A DNA stretch of 64,000 nt from Typhlomys cinereus (Eukaryota; Chordata; Mammalia; Rodentia; Platacanthomyidae). Shown piece after piece: positions 22,160 to 34,159 of the stretch (positions are counted from its first letter, which is position 1; every line of letters begins with the position of its first letter). Location: assembly GCA_023101885.1 (NCBI GenBank), contig JALPQD010000006.1:16082085-16146084 (forward strand). The letters are read 5' to 3'. The notes under the pieces were generated by a model. It was not told where the DNA came from and made no database searches. It was given only the letters and a program-made list of their open reading frames with translations. The position numbers and the translations under genes are program-made.

Positions 22160-23215
22160 ACTCTCAAATCTACCCAGTTTAATTGTTGGCTTTTCAAGAA
22201 AAAGTTAAAATTTATTAGTTCCATTCTTAAATATGACTTCCCTGCAAAAACAAAAGATCCATTAGTGAGTGTGCACTAGCAACATAGTTTCCATTTTAAA
22301 GATTTCATTCTGATATATCACTAAAGCCAATTCAACTAAAGCTATAAAATGGCTCCCTTATTCTAAGGAACACTTTAGTGAGTATTGTACCTCTTTGCAA
22401 CAAAATCAAGAAACATGTAATTGAGAATGGGTAACATAGTTTCTGTTAATAATTTATATTCTGTTAGAACACCAGAGCCAAATATAGCTAAAGTTACAAA
22501 ATGGCTCACTTACTCTGAGAAGCATTTACTTAAACCAAGCAGTATCTCTTTACAACAAAGTCAAGAAACATCCAATTGAAAATGGATTTAACAGAAACCA
22601 GTACAACATCACAGTATGGAGAATGACAAGAGTTGACACATGTACTCTCTGCATAGTTGGAGACTGAGGGGTTTGACTTTAATTATATTTTATAAACTTT
22701 TAAACTATACTATCTTAAAATCATATCACTTTATTGATCTTCAATTTATCCACTAATAAATGTCACACTCAGAGTAGGATCTGGCTCATAGCATTGTTGA
22801 GAAAATTGTATGTGATTATATATGTAAGTTACTATCGACTTTGATATTATGCAAATCCTCACTATGATATTATGATCAAAACTCATTCATCTGTAGGAGA
22901 TCATATATTCTGAACAAATAATTAGCAAATAACTGTTTGAAATCATTTATGGTATAAGAATATAGAGAAGTTAAAGTCACTTGGATAAGAACTTAAGAAA
23001 CTAAACCATTTAAGAAATTAAAACCATTTAAAGAAACTAAAAACCAACTAATAGTAAAAGCAACTTTTCAAGCCTGTTTAGCCTTGAAAGCACCCAAACC
23101 CTGCCCCTTTTAGGTGGCTTCCTTGCTCCTCTCAGAAAGGGTTGGAGAGTTCCTTCTTTTATATCTCTCCTGTCAATAAATCTTGCTTTAAAACTTAAAA
23201 AAATCTTCAAGGTTT
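22160..23215 (+). mobile_element. Possible old ERV LTR with tandem U3 repeats
   Basis: Two diverged units of roughly 155-160 bp lie in tandem at about 22278-22434 and 22435-22590. Both begin AACATAGTTTC, share an ATGGCTC core and end near CAAGAAACAT. About 500 bp downstream, a mixed stretch (GCCCCTTTTAGGTGGC, GGGTTGGAGAGTTCCTTC, TTATAT) leads to CAATAAATCTTGCTTTAAAA, which looks like an LTR poly(A) signal region (AATAAA at 23176). Tandem enhancer repeats followed by a promoter/poly(A) region is the layout of many gammaretrovirus-like LTRs. No TG..CA termini or TSD were identified, so the call is tentative. Confidence 0.42.
22278..22590. repeat. Diverged tandem duplication (~160-bp unit, two copies)
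   Basis: Units at about 22278-22434 and 22435-22590 align by eye along their length. Shared landmarks are AACATAGTTTC, an ATATAGCTAAAG/AACTAAAGCTATA stretch, AAAATGGCTC, ATCTCTTT/ACCTCTTT, CAAGAAACAT and AATTGA. They have drifted substantially, so the duplication is old. Confidence 0.75.
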
Positions 23216-24215
23216 TAAGTTAACATATACAAATATTAACATACTAGTGAAGCACACATGTAGATAAACACATAATTTATAATAAAAATTCACACATAAA
23301 ACATCATGTGATGTATACTGTGGTTCAGTTATTCTAGTAACAGCTGGATGATTTCCTTGGAAGGTATTCTATTTCTTGTGCCAGAAAGTGGTGTTTTTTT
23401 TTTTTTTTTCTCGGTATAGACATGCCAAGGCCAAAGTCCCAGGGTATGGCTCAGCCTGTGAGCAGGTTGCTTTCTAACTAATGATACATATCCCCATGAT
23501 CCTTGACAGAAGAGTTGGTACTAAATATCTGGAGCACATCCCATGAAAACACAAGAACTCATGCCCAGAAAGTCATTGCATGTATACATAAATATGTTGC
23601 CTTTGGCTGTAAATACCAACACTTGGAAACACATTAAAACTTTTCATGGATAGTCACCTAAAATATTCTATACCATTATGTTTGGGTTTAGGGTTTGGGT
23701 GTCGGCCTGGGTGTGTAAATTGTCCAAAAGGCACAGTATAATTAAGGAGACTATTTTGGGCCACATGTACTTTCCTAAAAAGATATCTAGGCATGGGGAG
23801 AAGGGGACCAAACAAAGTAGAAGAGTCTGCTGCATTCTCCGTCTACATTGATGGTGGTAGTTTGAGTGGAAGAGTAATTTGTTAGAGACATGTATCTCAC
23901 AGAAAAAAATCTGAAAAAAATTCACAAAATGAACATGTATTTCCCTTAACAGAGTAAAGCAGGCTTTTTTTCTGAGCTGCTGTTTTATGAAAGAACTTGC
24001 AATTATGAGAAATTATCAGAAATTATGCCATCTTCCTTTGGGGGGTGGGTATGAGTAATTTCTGTAAAGCCCATTTTTCATCCTTTGTAAACATAATTCA
24101 TGGCTCTTGAACAAAATCAAATACCTCCCATCCTGCTGTAAAGTAAATACTGACGTAAGACAAAAGATGGTATCTAGAGACTCTAAATGCCTCATGCTTT
24201 GATTAAAAATGCTTT
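23216..24215. other. Non-coding, nothing recognised
   Basis: Contains a T run at about 23393-23410. An 85-codon minus-strand frame at 23668-23925 has no domain. Confidence 0.55.
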
Positions 24216-24219
24216 TGTC

Positions 24220-24435
24220 AATTACAGATTGATTTTGTAGCTCATTACAGTGATGGATGTTGGGGCTGGCGGAGGTGGTATTTTACCACTTGGCCTGAGG
24301 GTATGCTCGGTTAGGAGAAGATGGTGAAATTACAATTATTTTCCAGCACTCATCCATATGCCTAAGCAGTCCCCATGAATGCCTGTGGGATAATTTGAAA
24401 GAATGGCATCAGATGGAAGAGTCCAAAAAAATTCC
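24220..24435. promoter_or_regulatory. Candidate conserved non-coding element
   Basis: A repeat-free, compositionally balanced block (AGATTGATTTTGTAGCTCAT, GGCTGGCGGAGGTGG, GAAATTACAATTATTTTCC, CATATGCCTAAG) amid AT-rich DNA. It contains homeodomain-like TAAT/ATTA cores. Function is unproven and conservation cannot be tested here. Confidence 0.22.
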
Positions 24436-26225
24436 GCTAGCCCCTGTAGAAGAAAAACATTTCAATAAATATTTCCAAACATCCTGCTGAGATTCTTAGG
24501 ACATGATTAAGTCACATTGGTCTGTTCCTCCATATTTGGTAATAAACCTGAGTGTTTAGTAGAGGCTACAGCAAGTAATATGCAAATTTTTCTGAGTGCA
24601 CTATATGAATATTAAAACTACACATTTCTAAATAACACAAATAGGCATATTCATTCATCCACACCCATGGATATAAATGCACTTCTCCTTTAAAATGGAG
24701 GTTAGCAACTGTGGAAACATCAAAGGATACTGCTATCAACTTCAGGAGGAAGAAATCGATATTCAGTAAAATTGGAAATAAAAAAGGAAATACATCACAT
24801 TTCTTAATATATTTCCATTGTAGTCTGATGTAGCCTGCACTTGTGGAGTCATTGTAGTTCCTTCTATAATACCTGGCTTGTTCCCAAGGCATTTTTTGAT
24901 GGTAGCCTATGAATGACTATATCTCTCTAACAGCCATACGGTCAAAGCAAAGGTAACCATCAGCTAGCTATACATTATGCAAATATTCCATGGGGCACAT
25001 TTGTTGCTTGCCAAAAAACAATGGTGATATCTCAGGCAGTTAAAAATACTCTTCTAAGAAGGTCAATGCTCAATAGTTAGAACGGAAAAACTGCACAAAC
25101 ATGATAACTGTAAAGAAAGAACTAAGAAAAAAGCATTTCAAATTGGTGATCAGGAGGACTTACTATGACTATAGCAATACTGGCCACATGTCTTCATAAC
25201 TGCTTTTTGTAATGGTCCTGCATGAACACAAAGCTATTTATGAGCTACTTCCATGGTGATGTATCTCTTTTGTGCTGGTCATTTAGAATCCCAATACTGT
25301 GAAATGAAACTGTGGTGACAAAAACATACTGCTTTGTACAATGAGATGCCAAGAAATTTAAGTTAAATTAAGGTAACAGAATACAGGTCCAAGGCATAGA
25401 ATCTGATATAGGCTCATAAACCACTTGAAAATGGGCATGGGCATGAAACCATCATTAGGGCGTGCAGGTCATTTTGGAAACTGGTAATACTTGCCTCAAA
25501 ACCAGGTTGAAATCTCATTTTTCTTATTTCTTTATTATACTAGTGTAAAGAAATGAAAAGATAAGATGCTCAAAAAGACCTGAAAAGATTTAAGCTTGGT
25601 TCTGATGCCCTGGAAAATAGATAGGTGATGAACAACCAACTTTGGAGCCTCCAAGTTAATAAATCCCCCAATATTTATATATTTGAAAGGAGCTTTAACT
25701 CAAATTACTTCAACATTATTCCTTTAGATGGGTTGGTTCTCTGTCAGAGTGCAGAAAAGTGCAGAAACTGAGTAGAAATGTGCTATACAAGTGGTCTTTG
25801 CCATAAACATCCCAAGACAAGTTCTGCTGATGGGATAGAATCTGAAAGGAGAAATAATACTGTCAGCAACAGAAAGAGCTTAGGACAGCAATGTGACAGC
25901 CATGTTAATGGATCCAGACCCTGGCTCCAGTACTGCACATTGCATAGTGTCGCCACTACAGGTAAAATGATTCTAACTCCTACCTACAAACACGAAGCAA
26001 ACATCTTTCAGAAAGAGTGGAACAGTGTCTATCTATGAAAGGCTAGGTTCCAGTCTCTCTTTCCGCTGGTTCCCAGGGTCAAAGTCTTATCATTCTCAGT
26101 AGAAAAGGAAGGAAATAGCTGTGGTGGTGATTGTGAGTGGTGGCAATTCTTCCTCACACTGTAGTATTGTCAGAGAGTCTGTAGCTTCCTGTCTCTTTCT
26201 TCTTATGTTAATATAATACCCTGGA
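24436..26225. other. Non-coding, nothing recognised
   Basis: About 1.8 kb. Open frames of 108 and 86 codons (24566-24892 minus, 25778-26038 plus) show no motif or codon-level sign of selection that I can see. Confidence 0.5.
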
Positions 26226-26227
26226 AC

Positions 26228-26720
26228 ATTGTGGAGCGAGGGAAGTAAGATTTCAAGAGCCTAAAGGTGGAAGGAGTATTTCTGGCAAACACACTCCATC
26301 CATGACAGGGCAGATACACTCAGGAGCTCACTGCAATGAGATTTACCACTATATCTGCACAATGGCCAATATGTCAACATTCTCCTAAAGACTATGAGGA
26401 TCTCAGGAAAACAACTATTCTCAGAGAGTGTCTCTGGGGAAGGTATTAGACAAGGGAAGAGGAACCTCTGCACTTACGATTTTGCCCACTGAAGAGTCAC
26501 ATATAATACAACAGAAACCTGACTTTCTTACCAACGGGGCTATCCCAAAGAGAACCCAGTGATTCACACACAAAAAGGGACAGGAGTGTGGAGGGGCATA
26601 GCTGAACTGCAGAGGGAAAGGGAAGGTAGAAAAGGAGGGGCGTGGGGGGAGTGTGGGAAAGGAGGGGGTGGATTGAGAGAAAGTCATGGCAATGTCATAA
26701 ACTCATTTTATTTGTGTGTG
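26228..26720 (+). mobile_element. L1 3' UTR, older copy
   Basis: The later part contains GAACCCAGTGATTCACACAC followed by AAAAAGGGAC, a G-rich polypurine block (26580-26680) and an AT-rich end. In order and sequence this parallels the 3' UTR of the L1 at 55.8 kb (GGACCCAGTGG, CACACAATAAAGGAC, polypurine). The upstream 300 bp (GTGGAAGGAGTATTTCTGGC, CATGACAGGGCAG, CTCAGGAGCTCACTGC) resembles rodent Lx 3' UTR. No ORF2 remains. Confidence 0.6.
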
Positions 26721-26741
26721 AAAGGCTTTCTCTCTTTTTTG

Positions 26742-26748
26742 CATGTTT

Positions 26749-26791
<43 letters not shown>

Positions 26792-27015
26792 ATCAGAAGG
26801 CACTGCATGTGTCTGTGAAAGTCCAGGATAGGGGGTGCTTTGGGAATCATCCTGGATTGCCCTACCTCCTCTGTGCTTTGCTCTGGAGTTTCCTAGTCTC
26901 TGCCTTCCAGGGCCAGAAGTGCAGGTTTCTGCCATTTCTGCCTGGGATTTGGAATCTGAGCTCAGGACCTTCTGCTTGCAGGGCAGAGGCTTAAACCCTA
27001 AGTCATTTCTCCAGT
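26742..27015 (-). mobile_element. B2-superfamily SINE, minus strand, diverged
   Basis: On the minus strand: TGACTGGAGAAATGACTTAGG head, TGCCCTGCAAGCAGAAGGTCCTGAG (A-to-B-box region), the family body, AATCCAGGATGATTCCC and a CA-rich tail, which on this strand is the TG microsatellite at 26745-26790. It lies only about 20 bp downstream of the L1 3' end. Open frames across it are shadows of the SINE. Confidence 0.85.
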
Positions 27016-27029
27016 CACAACATTTCCAA

Positions 27030-27415
27030 TAAAAAAATGTTACCCTGTGTTTTCATTCCCCTTCTTGCCTGCATTCAGTTTGCAAACATCCAAAAGCAGT
27101 TTATTTGGAGTGAATCAGCAGGGGTTCTGAGCAGAACACTCCTCCCTCCTCACCTAGGCTTTTACTTTGTCATAAGCGAGGCTTCAGTCTTTGCATTTGA
27201 CCTCTGTGTACATAAAAATGCCAGATGGACAGAAGTTGAGTCACATTTTCTCCACTTCCATGGCTGCCACATAAAAAGAATCTATGAACTTGAAGATATT
27301 TGTCTGCATCACAGCACTATCCAGGTAATAGTTATTTTCTGTTTATTGTCTTCTCTCTCAATCTGTCTCTCTTTCTCTCTCTGTTTCTCTCTTTCTACTT
27401 ATTTTATTCCATTAA
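27030..27415. other. Repeat-free non-coding block; 128-codon frame of doubtful meaning
   Basis: Complex sequence with no transposon signature. A plus-strand frame of 128 codons (27037-27423) crosses it. The frame lacks a domain, and its end is low-complexity Leu/Ser/Phe encoded by CT-rich DNA. I favour chance, possibly overlying a conserved non-coding element, because the first 250 bp have balanced composition. Confidence 0.3.
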
Positions 27416-27419
27416 TTCT

Positions 27420-27503
27420 ATGAAAACATTTCATCTTGGCTTTGTGTTACCTAGTATGTTGTGCATTCATAGAAAGTGCTCAATAAATGCTAAATAAATG
27501 CAG
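27420..27503 (+). mobile_element. Probable L2/MIR 3' tail
   Basis: ATTTCATCTTGGCTTTGTGT leads to AGAAAGTGCTCAATAAATGC, the characteristic terminal phrase of L2 and MIR elements ('..atagtaggtgctcaataaatg'). Upstream L2 sequence is not recognisable. Confidence 0.5.
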
Positions 27504-27504
27504 G

Positions 27505-28370
27505 AATTAATATTTAATGAAAATCTCTAACCTTCTGGATGCTAAACATATGACCATCAATTAATCATTGGCCATAACTCATTAAATAATATAAAGTTTC
27601 GATTTTAGATTGCCAAGGTTTCTTTCAGAGATATGGTACTGGAAAGAAAAAACAATGAAATAGAATTGGTACCAAAGTGATCCTTATAGATTCATGTAAA
27701 CAGCAGTATTTATTATGTGAGCTGGTAGGTTGGAGCACAGATATGATCAGATTAAAATCAAGCAATTAATAAAATACAAATGTTTCAAAATTCCTGCCAT
27801 TCATTTATTATCATGAATCTTAGATTTACATCTCACCAGACTGAGCCAACACATGACTTCCTCAGATACAACCCCTGCTACTGCAGTAATGGCACATTAC
27901 AAGGCTCCAGTTCTAGTTGTATACACCTGTGAAATTGCCACACATCGGAAGCTCATACTGATCACTTCTATCTCTGACACGTCCTGAAAGCTTGTAGGCC
28001 TGGTGACAATTCTCTAACCCATGAAATGTCTGCTCTGTGGTTGGTGTCACTGAAGCTTTTGCTGGAGTAATTTCAAATATGAGTACAGTTGGATTTCATT
28101 TGGCCAGTGTGCTTTTTCACCTCACTAAACCAGCAAACAGTAATAGAAAACACTTCCATGGAAGGGTTAAGAATTTCATCCCATCAAGAGGTGACATAAG
28201 AAAGAAAAAGTCAGCTAAACCAAATATACAAACTTGTATTTATGTATCACAATTCCTAATAATATTCTTTTAACATTTGGAGCTTACTATTGAAATACTG
28301 TAAATTACAAGAAAAAATGAGAAATAGGAATAGTACTAGCTGAATTTGTGTGACTCATCTGCACTCTATT
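27505..28370. other. Non-coding, nothing recognised
   Basis: About 870 bp of AT-rich sequence with no supported feature. Confidence 0.55.
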
Positions 28371-28377
28371 GCAATTA

Positions 28378-28458
28378 TTATAAATAATATAAATATATAC
28401 TATATATTATATATTTATACATTAACTTATATATATTTATATAAATATAAATAATAAG
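28378..28458. repeat. AT-rich quasi-palindromic tract
   Basis: Nearly pure A/T with many self-complementary TATAAATATATA/TATATATTTATA segments. Such tracts can extrude cruciforms and are replication-fragile; whether this one does is unknown. Confidence 0.85.
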
Positions 28459-28569
28459 TCTTTGTTTAGATGCTGAAATTCCCAATCCTTCATTTTTCTG
28501 ACTATCTCCTAGGCTTTATGATATGAATGTGCTAGGAATAATGAGTTAGATAAAGAATATAAATGTCCT

Positions 28570-28915
28570 AATTACTGTTTCTGCTGCTCTGAGATGACAC
28601 TCAAACTCTAGCCACTTAAAGGAAAAGGGATATTTATCTGGTTAGATAGGGGAGATACAGTCCATAATGCCTATAAAGGCATGGCTTTCGGGCAGAAGCT
28701 AGAGAATCATGGAAAATGAGAGAGCAAGCTGAAGACTTCTAGAGCAGAGGATTAGCAAAAGCAGGATGGGACTAATCAACCTCAAGGCCAACTCTCTATG
28801 ACACTACCTCTTTCACCAAGAATCCACCTCCTAAAGTTGCCATATACCTCCCAAACATCAACTAAAGATTCAAACACATGAGACAGTGGGGAACAATTCC
28901 ATTTAAAACCATGAA
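28570..28915. mobile_element. Unclassified LTR-like or DNA-transposon-like relic
   Basis: The progression GGATATTTATCTGGTTAGAT, AGTCCATAATG, AAGGCATGGC, CCACCTCCTAAAGTTGCC, CTCCCAAACATC and AAACACATGAGACAGTGGGG recalls rodent/mammalian repeats that begin with 'ggtttatttggctcac' and end '..aacatatgagcctatggggg'. I cannot assign the exact family. Confidence 0.35.
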
Positions 28916-28919
28916 AATA

Positions 28920-31290
28920 AGTATATCCAATATATTATATTACCATATTATGGGATGAAACCTTAAGTATTTGCAGAAAAATAAAATTGGTTAACCTCTG
29001 ATTTTATTTAAGGAAGCAGGATAGCTTCCAGAGTAATCAATTCATGACCATTACTAAATTGTTATATATCCATTTTGATAACTGTTTCACCCTCTGCCAA
29101 AGTAGTTGTAAACATTTTTTCCTAGTTTACTGAATAATGCGGTGAACAAGTAGAATGATACACTATTAATAAATTATTTTCAACTTCTGAGGACTGCACT
29201 GTATATCAGGAGTATATTGAAGCTACAAGTAAAAGCAAAATTTTAATAGAAAAAAGGACTTTACCATTTATTCTGTGTGATTCTCTCCTCTCCCATCATT
29301 GCCCTGTTAATTATTCTGAAGATCACTTACTTTTACTTGCTATTTTTTAAGTTGATTAGATCATTAAATTTATCAGCTATCTAAATACATTTGAAGTTTA
29401 TTAAGACTCTATGCTGTCTTTGAACTGGAAATAGAAGAGGAATAGAACTCACTTTCAAAGAAATTAAAGTAATAAACCAAAATGGGTACCACTTTGCTTT
29501 AAGTACCCATTAAGCAGAGCATAAGAGAAAAAGTCAAAATGGAAATCTCAGCAAATGAACATGTGAAACACACTCTGTTCTTTACACATGAGCATTAGTC
29601 CAGCAATTATCCCACCAAGGATACATGCAAAAAATACTTCAAAGGGGAATATTTAGAGTTGATATTCTATTTTTATAGATGATGGGGTCTCATTGAAGCC
29701 CCAATTTGTGCGAAGAGTTCATTTAAGTGATTGAGATAATGTGTTCATTTGCTGATGATAAATCTTCATTCATATTCTCCATTTAGCAACTACATGTCTT
29801 TGGGTTGGCTATGACACAAAATACTTTATGTAAAATTATCTGATTCATGACGTTTTTATTCTCTGTAAATTGGGTTGACACAAATTTCCTTAAACTGCAG
29901 ATATTATTCTTGGTGTCTTGAGGAACTCCTAGTTGCTTCCTAAATCTTTAAAATTTGCATATTTAAATATGTTGGACAATTTCTAGAGTTAATGAAGATG
30001 AATGGAATCAGATTTAAATTTTTAATAAACTGATTAAGCTTTAGCCATAGGCAGAAATCTGCTATCTAGATGCTGACGAAATTATTCCACTGAAAATATT
30101 TTCTCATATGGTACTAACTTGCTGAAACCTTTGTTCGTATTTACTTTTTTTCAGTGGTAAAATAAATTACATCTAAATTCAAACCAGGGTGATGTAAAAA
30201 TTCAGCACCTTAGTGCATATTATGATTCTTTATTCGCATCTTATTAACCAAACAGTGGTTTTGTAAATCAAGGGATATCGGAAATTTTTATGGGGTTCTG
30301 CCTGAACAATAAGTGGGTATATGGAAGGGGTAGACTAGAGACGAAGATGCAGATTTCAACTTTCTGAACTGAAGTAAGCTAGTCTACTTTGAATGCCTTT
30401 CTGAGGGAGGTCTATGAAATAAACTAGCAAGGATGCAAGAAACTAATTTCATGAGCAATGTCTTTTCCTCCCTTGACCTTTTCATTCCTCTTCTGTTCCC
30501 AGTACTTTATTGCAGAAAGAGAGATCCCCTGTTCTTAAATGATTGCCATGCATGTAATAACTATAGCAGTAATTAGTGGTTATAGACTACATCTGAAAGG
30601 GGAATAATGGGGGGGAAATTCTTAAGAGTGGGGAATAAAGAGATTGAGTACAGAAAAGGCTGAGGGAGTAATAGATAGTGTTAAGGCTATATGATACAAC
30701 CAGATAGAAACTTTCTATATTATTATATTTATAAATATATATTTATACATATTATAAGTATATAAAAACTTTTTATTTTTAAAAAATAGTGAGGACAGAT
30801 ATACTCTATATGGGATAACACACAGAGAGAGAAATAAGATGAAACAAAACAAGAAAAACATTCTATCATATTATACCTAGGACTCACAGTCAATTAAACA
30901 ATGCTCTAAGTACTAGACATGTGAAAACTCCTAATAAGTTGTTGGTCAGAAAAGAGTCAAAGGCCCCAGAATAATATGGACATTTGTAATTGCTTTTGGA
31001 TGCACTCCAAAAACTGACCATATTACTGAAGACACAACATACATTGAACATAGGACATAGTTGTAAAATACTAGTCTGGAAGCTTTCTTCTTGATGGACA
31101 GCTTTCATAGTACCAGAAACTGCTATACAAGCTGCCAAGAGTGAGAAGCAATCAACAGTTTCATAAATCCATGGAAATTGCAAGCTGTAATAACAATCAT
31201 CAAGTGAAAGTGCAAGAAGTGATCATTTTGGTATAATAGTGGCATGCATGTCAGGGGGGGCAACCAAAGCCTATATGATTTGATCCATGG
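28920..31290. other. Non-coding AT-rich sequence
   Basis: No gene or RNA. A G-rich patch with an AT-rich end at about 30600-30780 could be another decayed L1 3' end, and the sequence from about 30880 to 31290 may be the upstream part of the Lx copy that follows. Confidence 0.45.
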
Positions 31291-31294
31291 TACA

Positions 31295-32095
31295 CTTTTC
31301 AGCAGGGATCATATTCCTGGTACTGTGAGCCAGAACAAGAACCTTTGAAAGAGGACATAGGCCCTGGTGGGGAGGTGAAAACTGTTAAGGCTTAGTTCAA
31401 GTGATGCTAGGTCAAACTCCCTTTTAAACATTTGTCACCCATAGGCTGGAAGAACACTCAGCATTCAGCCTAGAAGCTTTCTTTTTGGACAGTGTTTATT
31501 ACAGAAAATGACACGTGAACCAAGTGCAGAAAACAAGTGACTACAGACTGCTATGTTCTAAACAGTACATCTAAGTGACCCCCAACCTAAGGTTCAGTGA
31601 ACAATAAAGAAGAAAGTGCAATATGACTGTATGAGACTGATGAGGGGCAAAATCACAGCCAGACATTGTCTTCTGGACATGACAGGGCTGTTTCATTCAT
31701 GAGTTCACTGCAACTTTATACATTTCCCCAAGACCTGCACAGGATTTGCTCTATGAACCTTTATCATGGAAGAAGAAATATTTCAAGAGGCTTAGGGCCT
31801 CTTAGGAGACTGAAGAAGCTCAATGATTATAAGGGAGGTGAGAAGATATGTTCCTTGATGAATACTCATATATATATGATTGATACTCCAGCAAGTGCTC
31901 AGGCATATGCCATCAAAGGCATCCCAGGTACAGCTCAGTTGACTACACATGTGAAAACACATGATAATAGAAGGGAGACTGGCAGGGAAGAAGAATGGTT
32001 GTTCTGGGAAAAGGAGGGGGATGTAATTGGGGATCAAGGTGTGAAAATATTATGAATTCACTATATTAATGAATGACATATTAAACACTAAAGAA
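31295..32095 (+). mobile_element. L1 (Lx-type) 3' UTR, about 800 bp
   Basis: Several phrases match rodent Lx 3' UTRs as I know them: GTGATGCTAGGTCAAACTC, ACACTCAGCATTCAGCCTAG, AGAAAATGACACGTGAACCA, ACAGACTGCTATGTTCTAAA, TGTCTTCTGGACATGACAGG and GACCTGCACAGGATTTGCTC, ending with a purine-rich GGAAAAGGAGGGGGATGTAA stretch and an AT-rich tail. No ORF2 coding sequence is visible. A 129-codon open frame (31666-32055) lies wholly within it and is not a gene. Confidence 0.8.
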
Positions 32096-32099
32096 TAAA

Positions 32100-33385
32100 A
32101 TTTTGAAAAATAATAAAGTAAAAAAGAAATCATAATATATTAATTAATTTTTGAGATATGATCACACCATACAGTGCAGGCTGACATTGAACAAACAACC
32201 CTCTTGTCTTTGTTTCTTGAGTACATAAATTGCAGGCATATCCCACCACAACCAGCTCTTTCCTTGCTGATTTCTTCCCTGCCCTCCTGGAACAGTAGAG
32301 AAATAGGGATAGCTTGGCTGTAATATGGAGCACATCTTGTTGGAAGCAACCTCTCTGATCTATTATTGAAGATGGAAAATTTGTACAAAATCACTCTTTT
32401 AATGTTATAAATAATGTTAGGATTTGAAGTAAACTTGGAGGTTAGAAACCAGAAGCAGTGGGAAAATCTTACTTTTTAAGAAGCATTTATTTAATATGCT
32501 TTGTTAGGCTGTTCTTAATTGTGGTTTCAGAGAGTCAACATGAAAAGTCATGGACAAGCAAATGTGTTCTGTGGCCAAGGTTTTCTCCATCATCCTTGCT
32601 TTACTTCTAAATAAAAGCTTTGGTCTTTGAACTGTCCAACCCAACCTTTTCCCCTAAGTAAGAAACACTCAATAAATGTGGTCATGTTAATTTATAATGT
32701 TTGGGATTAGAAATAAATACCAAACCCAGGTCGGAATTAGGTCAAAACCAAGTTTGATATATAACAGGTTATGTCATGTGAGATATGAGCATAAATCACA
32801 AATTTATATACATATGTGTATTTATAGCTCATTTATTTTATTTATTGCAGGATTTTTTTCAAATAAGTATTCCAATTCTCAATTGTCTCAATTAATCTAG
32901 ACTAATGAATAAATACTAGTTATACTTGACAGTGATTATATTTTAATAAAAAGATGTAAAATTGAGAGGATACAACCCTATTTTAGATTACATAGGCCAA
33001 AATAATCAAGGTTTATTGGCAAGAAACGATTGTAATGCATTTCTACTTTTGTTTCCTGACAGCTATGAGATGTATAAACTCTTTTCTCTAACAAGGCTCC
33101 AAACTGATAAAAATATGAATTTAAAAAACTGTATTCTAATTTTTGAGATGCCTATTGTAATTGTAATTCTCACTGAGGCTGCTCAATCAGAAATTTTATA
33201 TTTGTTCTAAAAGTATGTTTTAATGTTTTCAGAACATAGAAGAATCATTTATATACATTAAAGTATAATAATTATAATTCCATTATTTAGTCCATTCTCA
33301 AAATTTGAAGGCACTTGTGCAAACAGCCCAGATCTGGAACTACAACATTGATATTTCTAAAAAAATGCTTCATGTTTTTGTCCAA
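32100..33385. other. Non-coding AT-rich sequence, nothing recognised
   Basis: About 1.3 kb with no supported exon, RNA or repeat. A CACTCAATAAATG phrase at about 32666 is too short to call as an L2 or MIR tail. Confidence 0.5.
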
Positions 33386-33389
33386 TCTC

Positions 33390-33595
33390 TCCCCTTTTGA
33401 GATTGTCACTAGTTTAGATTAACTTTGTTCTCATGTACTTAATATAAAATGTCACTGTATTTCTTTTGCTCAATGTCATGTTGCATTTATTCATATTATC
33501 GCATGTAAGAATAATGCTTCTTTTGTTTAAAAGCCCACTATTTGTGTAACCCAATTTACATCATATTTAAAATCACATTTTCAATTTACATATAT
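33390..33595 (-). mobile_element. Ancient L1 3'-end fragment, minus strand
   Basis: TTTCTTTTGCTCAATGTCATG, then a CATTTATTCATATTATCGCA stretch, AATAATGCTTCTTTTGTTTA and CACTATTTGTGTAACCC follow the antisense of the last part of L1 ORF2/3' UTR ('..agcataatgt..ccatgttgtagcatgtatcag..'). Heavily diverged; it precedes a TG microsatellite. Confidence 0.5.
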
Positions 33596-33620
33596 GACAG
33601 AATGTTCCATAATGGATGAG

Positions 33621-33628
33621 TGGTGTGT

Positions 33629-33671
<43 letters not shown>

Positions 33672-33679
33672 GTGTGTGT
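33621..33679. repeat. (TG)n microsatellite
   Basis: Almost 60 bp of TG repeats with single interruptions. Unlike most TG/CA tracts in this window, it is not in a recognisable SINE tail. Confidence 0.95.
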
Positions 33680-33834
33680 CTATGTACATGTGTGTGGATG
33701 CAGAAATCAAGAGAGAGTTCTAGCTATTGCTCTCTCTCTTTGTCTCTCTGTATATAGAAGAGCAGGGATACTGAAACAGTCAATATAATATGAACATGCA
33801 AAGTCAATATCTTATTTTTTAAAACAATGAGGTT

Positions 33835-34156
33835 AGGGATGGGGAGATGGCTCAGGCTTTAAAGACTTTGTTTCACAAGACCTGAGTTTAGATCCCCAGA
33901 TTCCACATAAAAAATGCTAAGCAGATATGATTGGTACCTATAATTCCACCACTGGAAGTTGAAGCCTGAGGAAACCCAGAATTAAGCAATAAGGTGGCAG
34001 AGCAATCAAGAATGATTCCTAATGTATGCCTTGGTCCCCTAAAGTCACACACAAGTGCCCTCCGGTACAAGTACTCTCTGTCTCTCTGTTTCTCTGTTTC
34101 TCTATCTCTTTTTCTCTCATTCTCTCTCTTTCTCTCTCTCTCTCACACACACACAC
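33835..34156 (+). mobile_element. tRNA-derived SINE (B2/B4-like), diverged
   Basis: The head GGGATGGGGAGATGGCTCAGG and a B-box-like GAGTTTAGATCCCCAGATTCC are tRNA-derived. The middle (CTATAATTCCACCACTGGAAG, TTGAAGCCTGAGGAA) looks B1-like, and the end is a CT-rich tract running into CACACACACA (34073-34156). It is older than the copies at 8.5 and 50.7 kb. Confidence 0.7.
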
Positions 34157-34159
34157 AAT

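Noticed and set aside
23677..23703. Telomere-like TTTGGGTTTAGGGTTTGGG
   Set aside because: Only about three irregular units and not the vertebrate TTAGGG repeat. Too short for an interstitial telomere.
27037..27423. A 128-codon plus-strand open frame
   Set aside because: No recognisable domain; the C-terminal third is Leu/Ser/Phe from a CT-rich tract. Length is within chance for 64 kb read in six frames.
31666..32055. A 129-codon plus-strand open frame
   Set aside because: It lies entirely within an Lx-type L1 3' UTR, which is non-coding.
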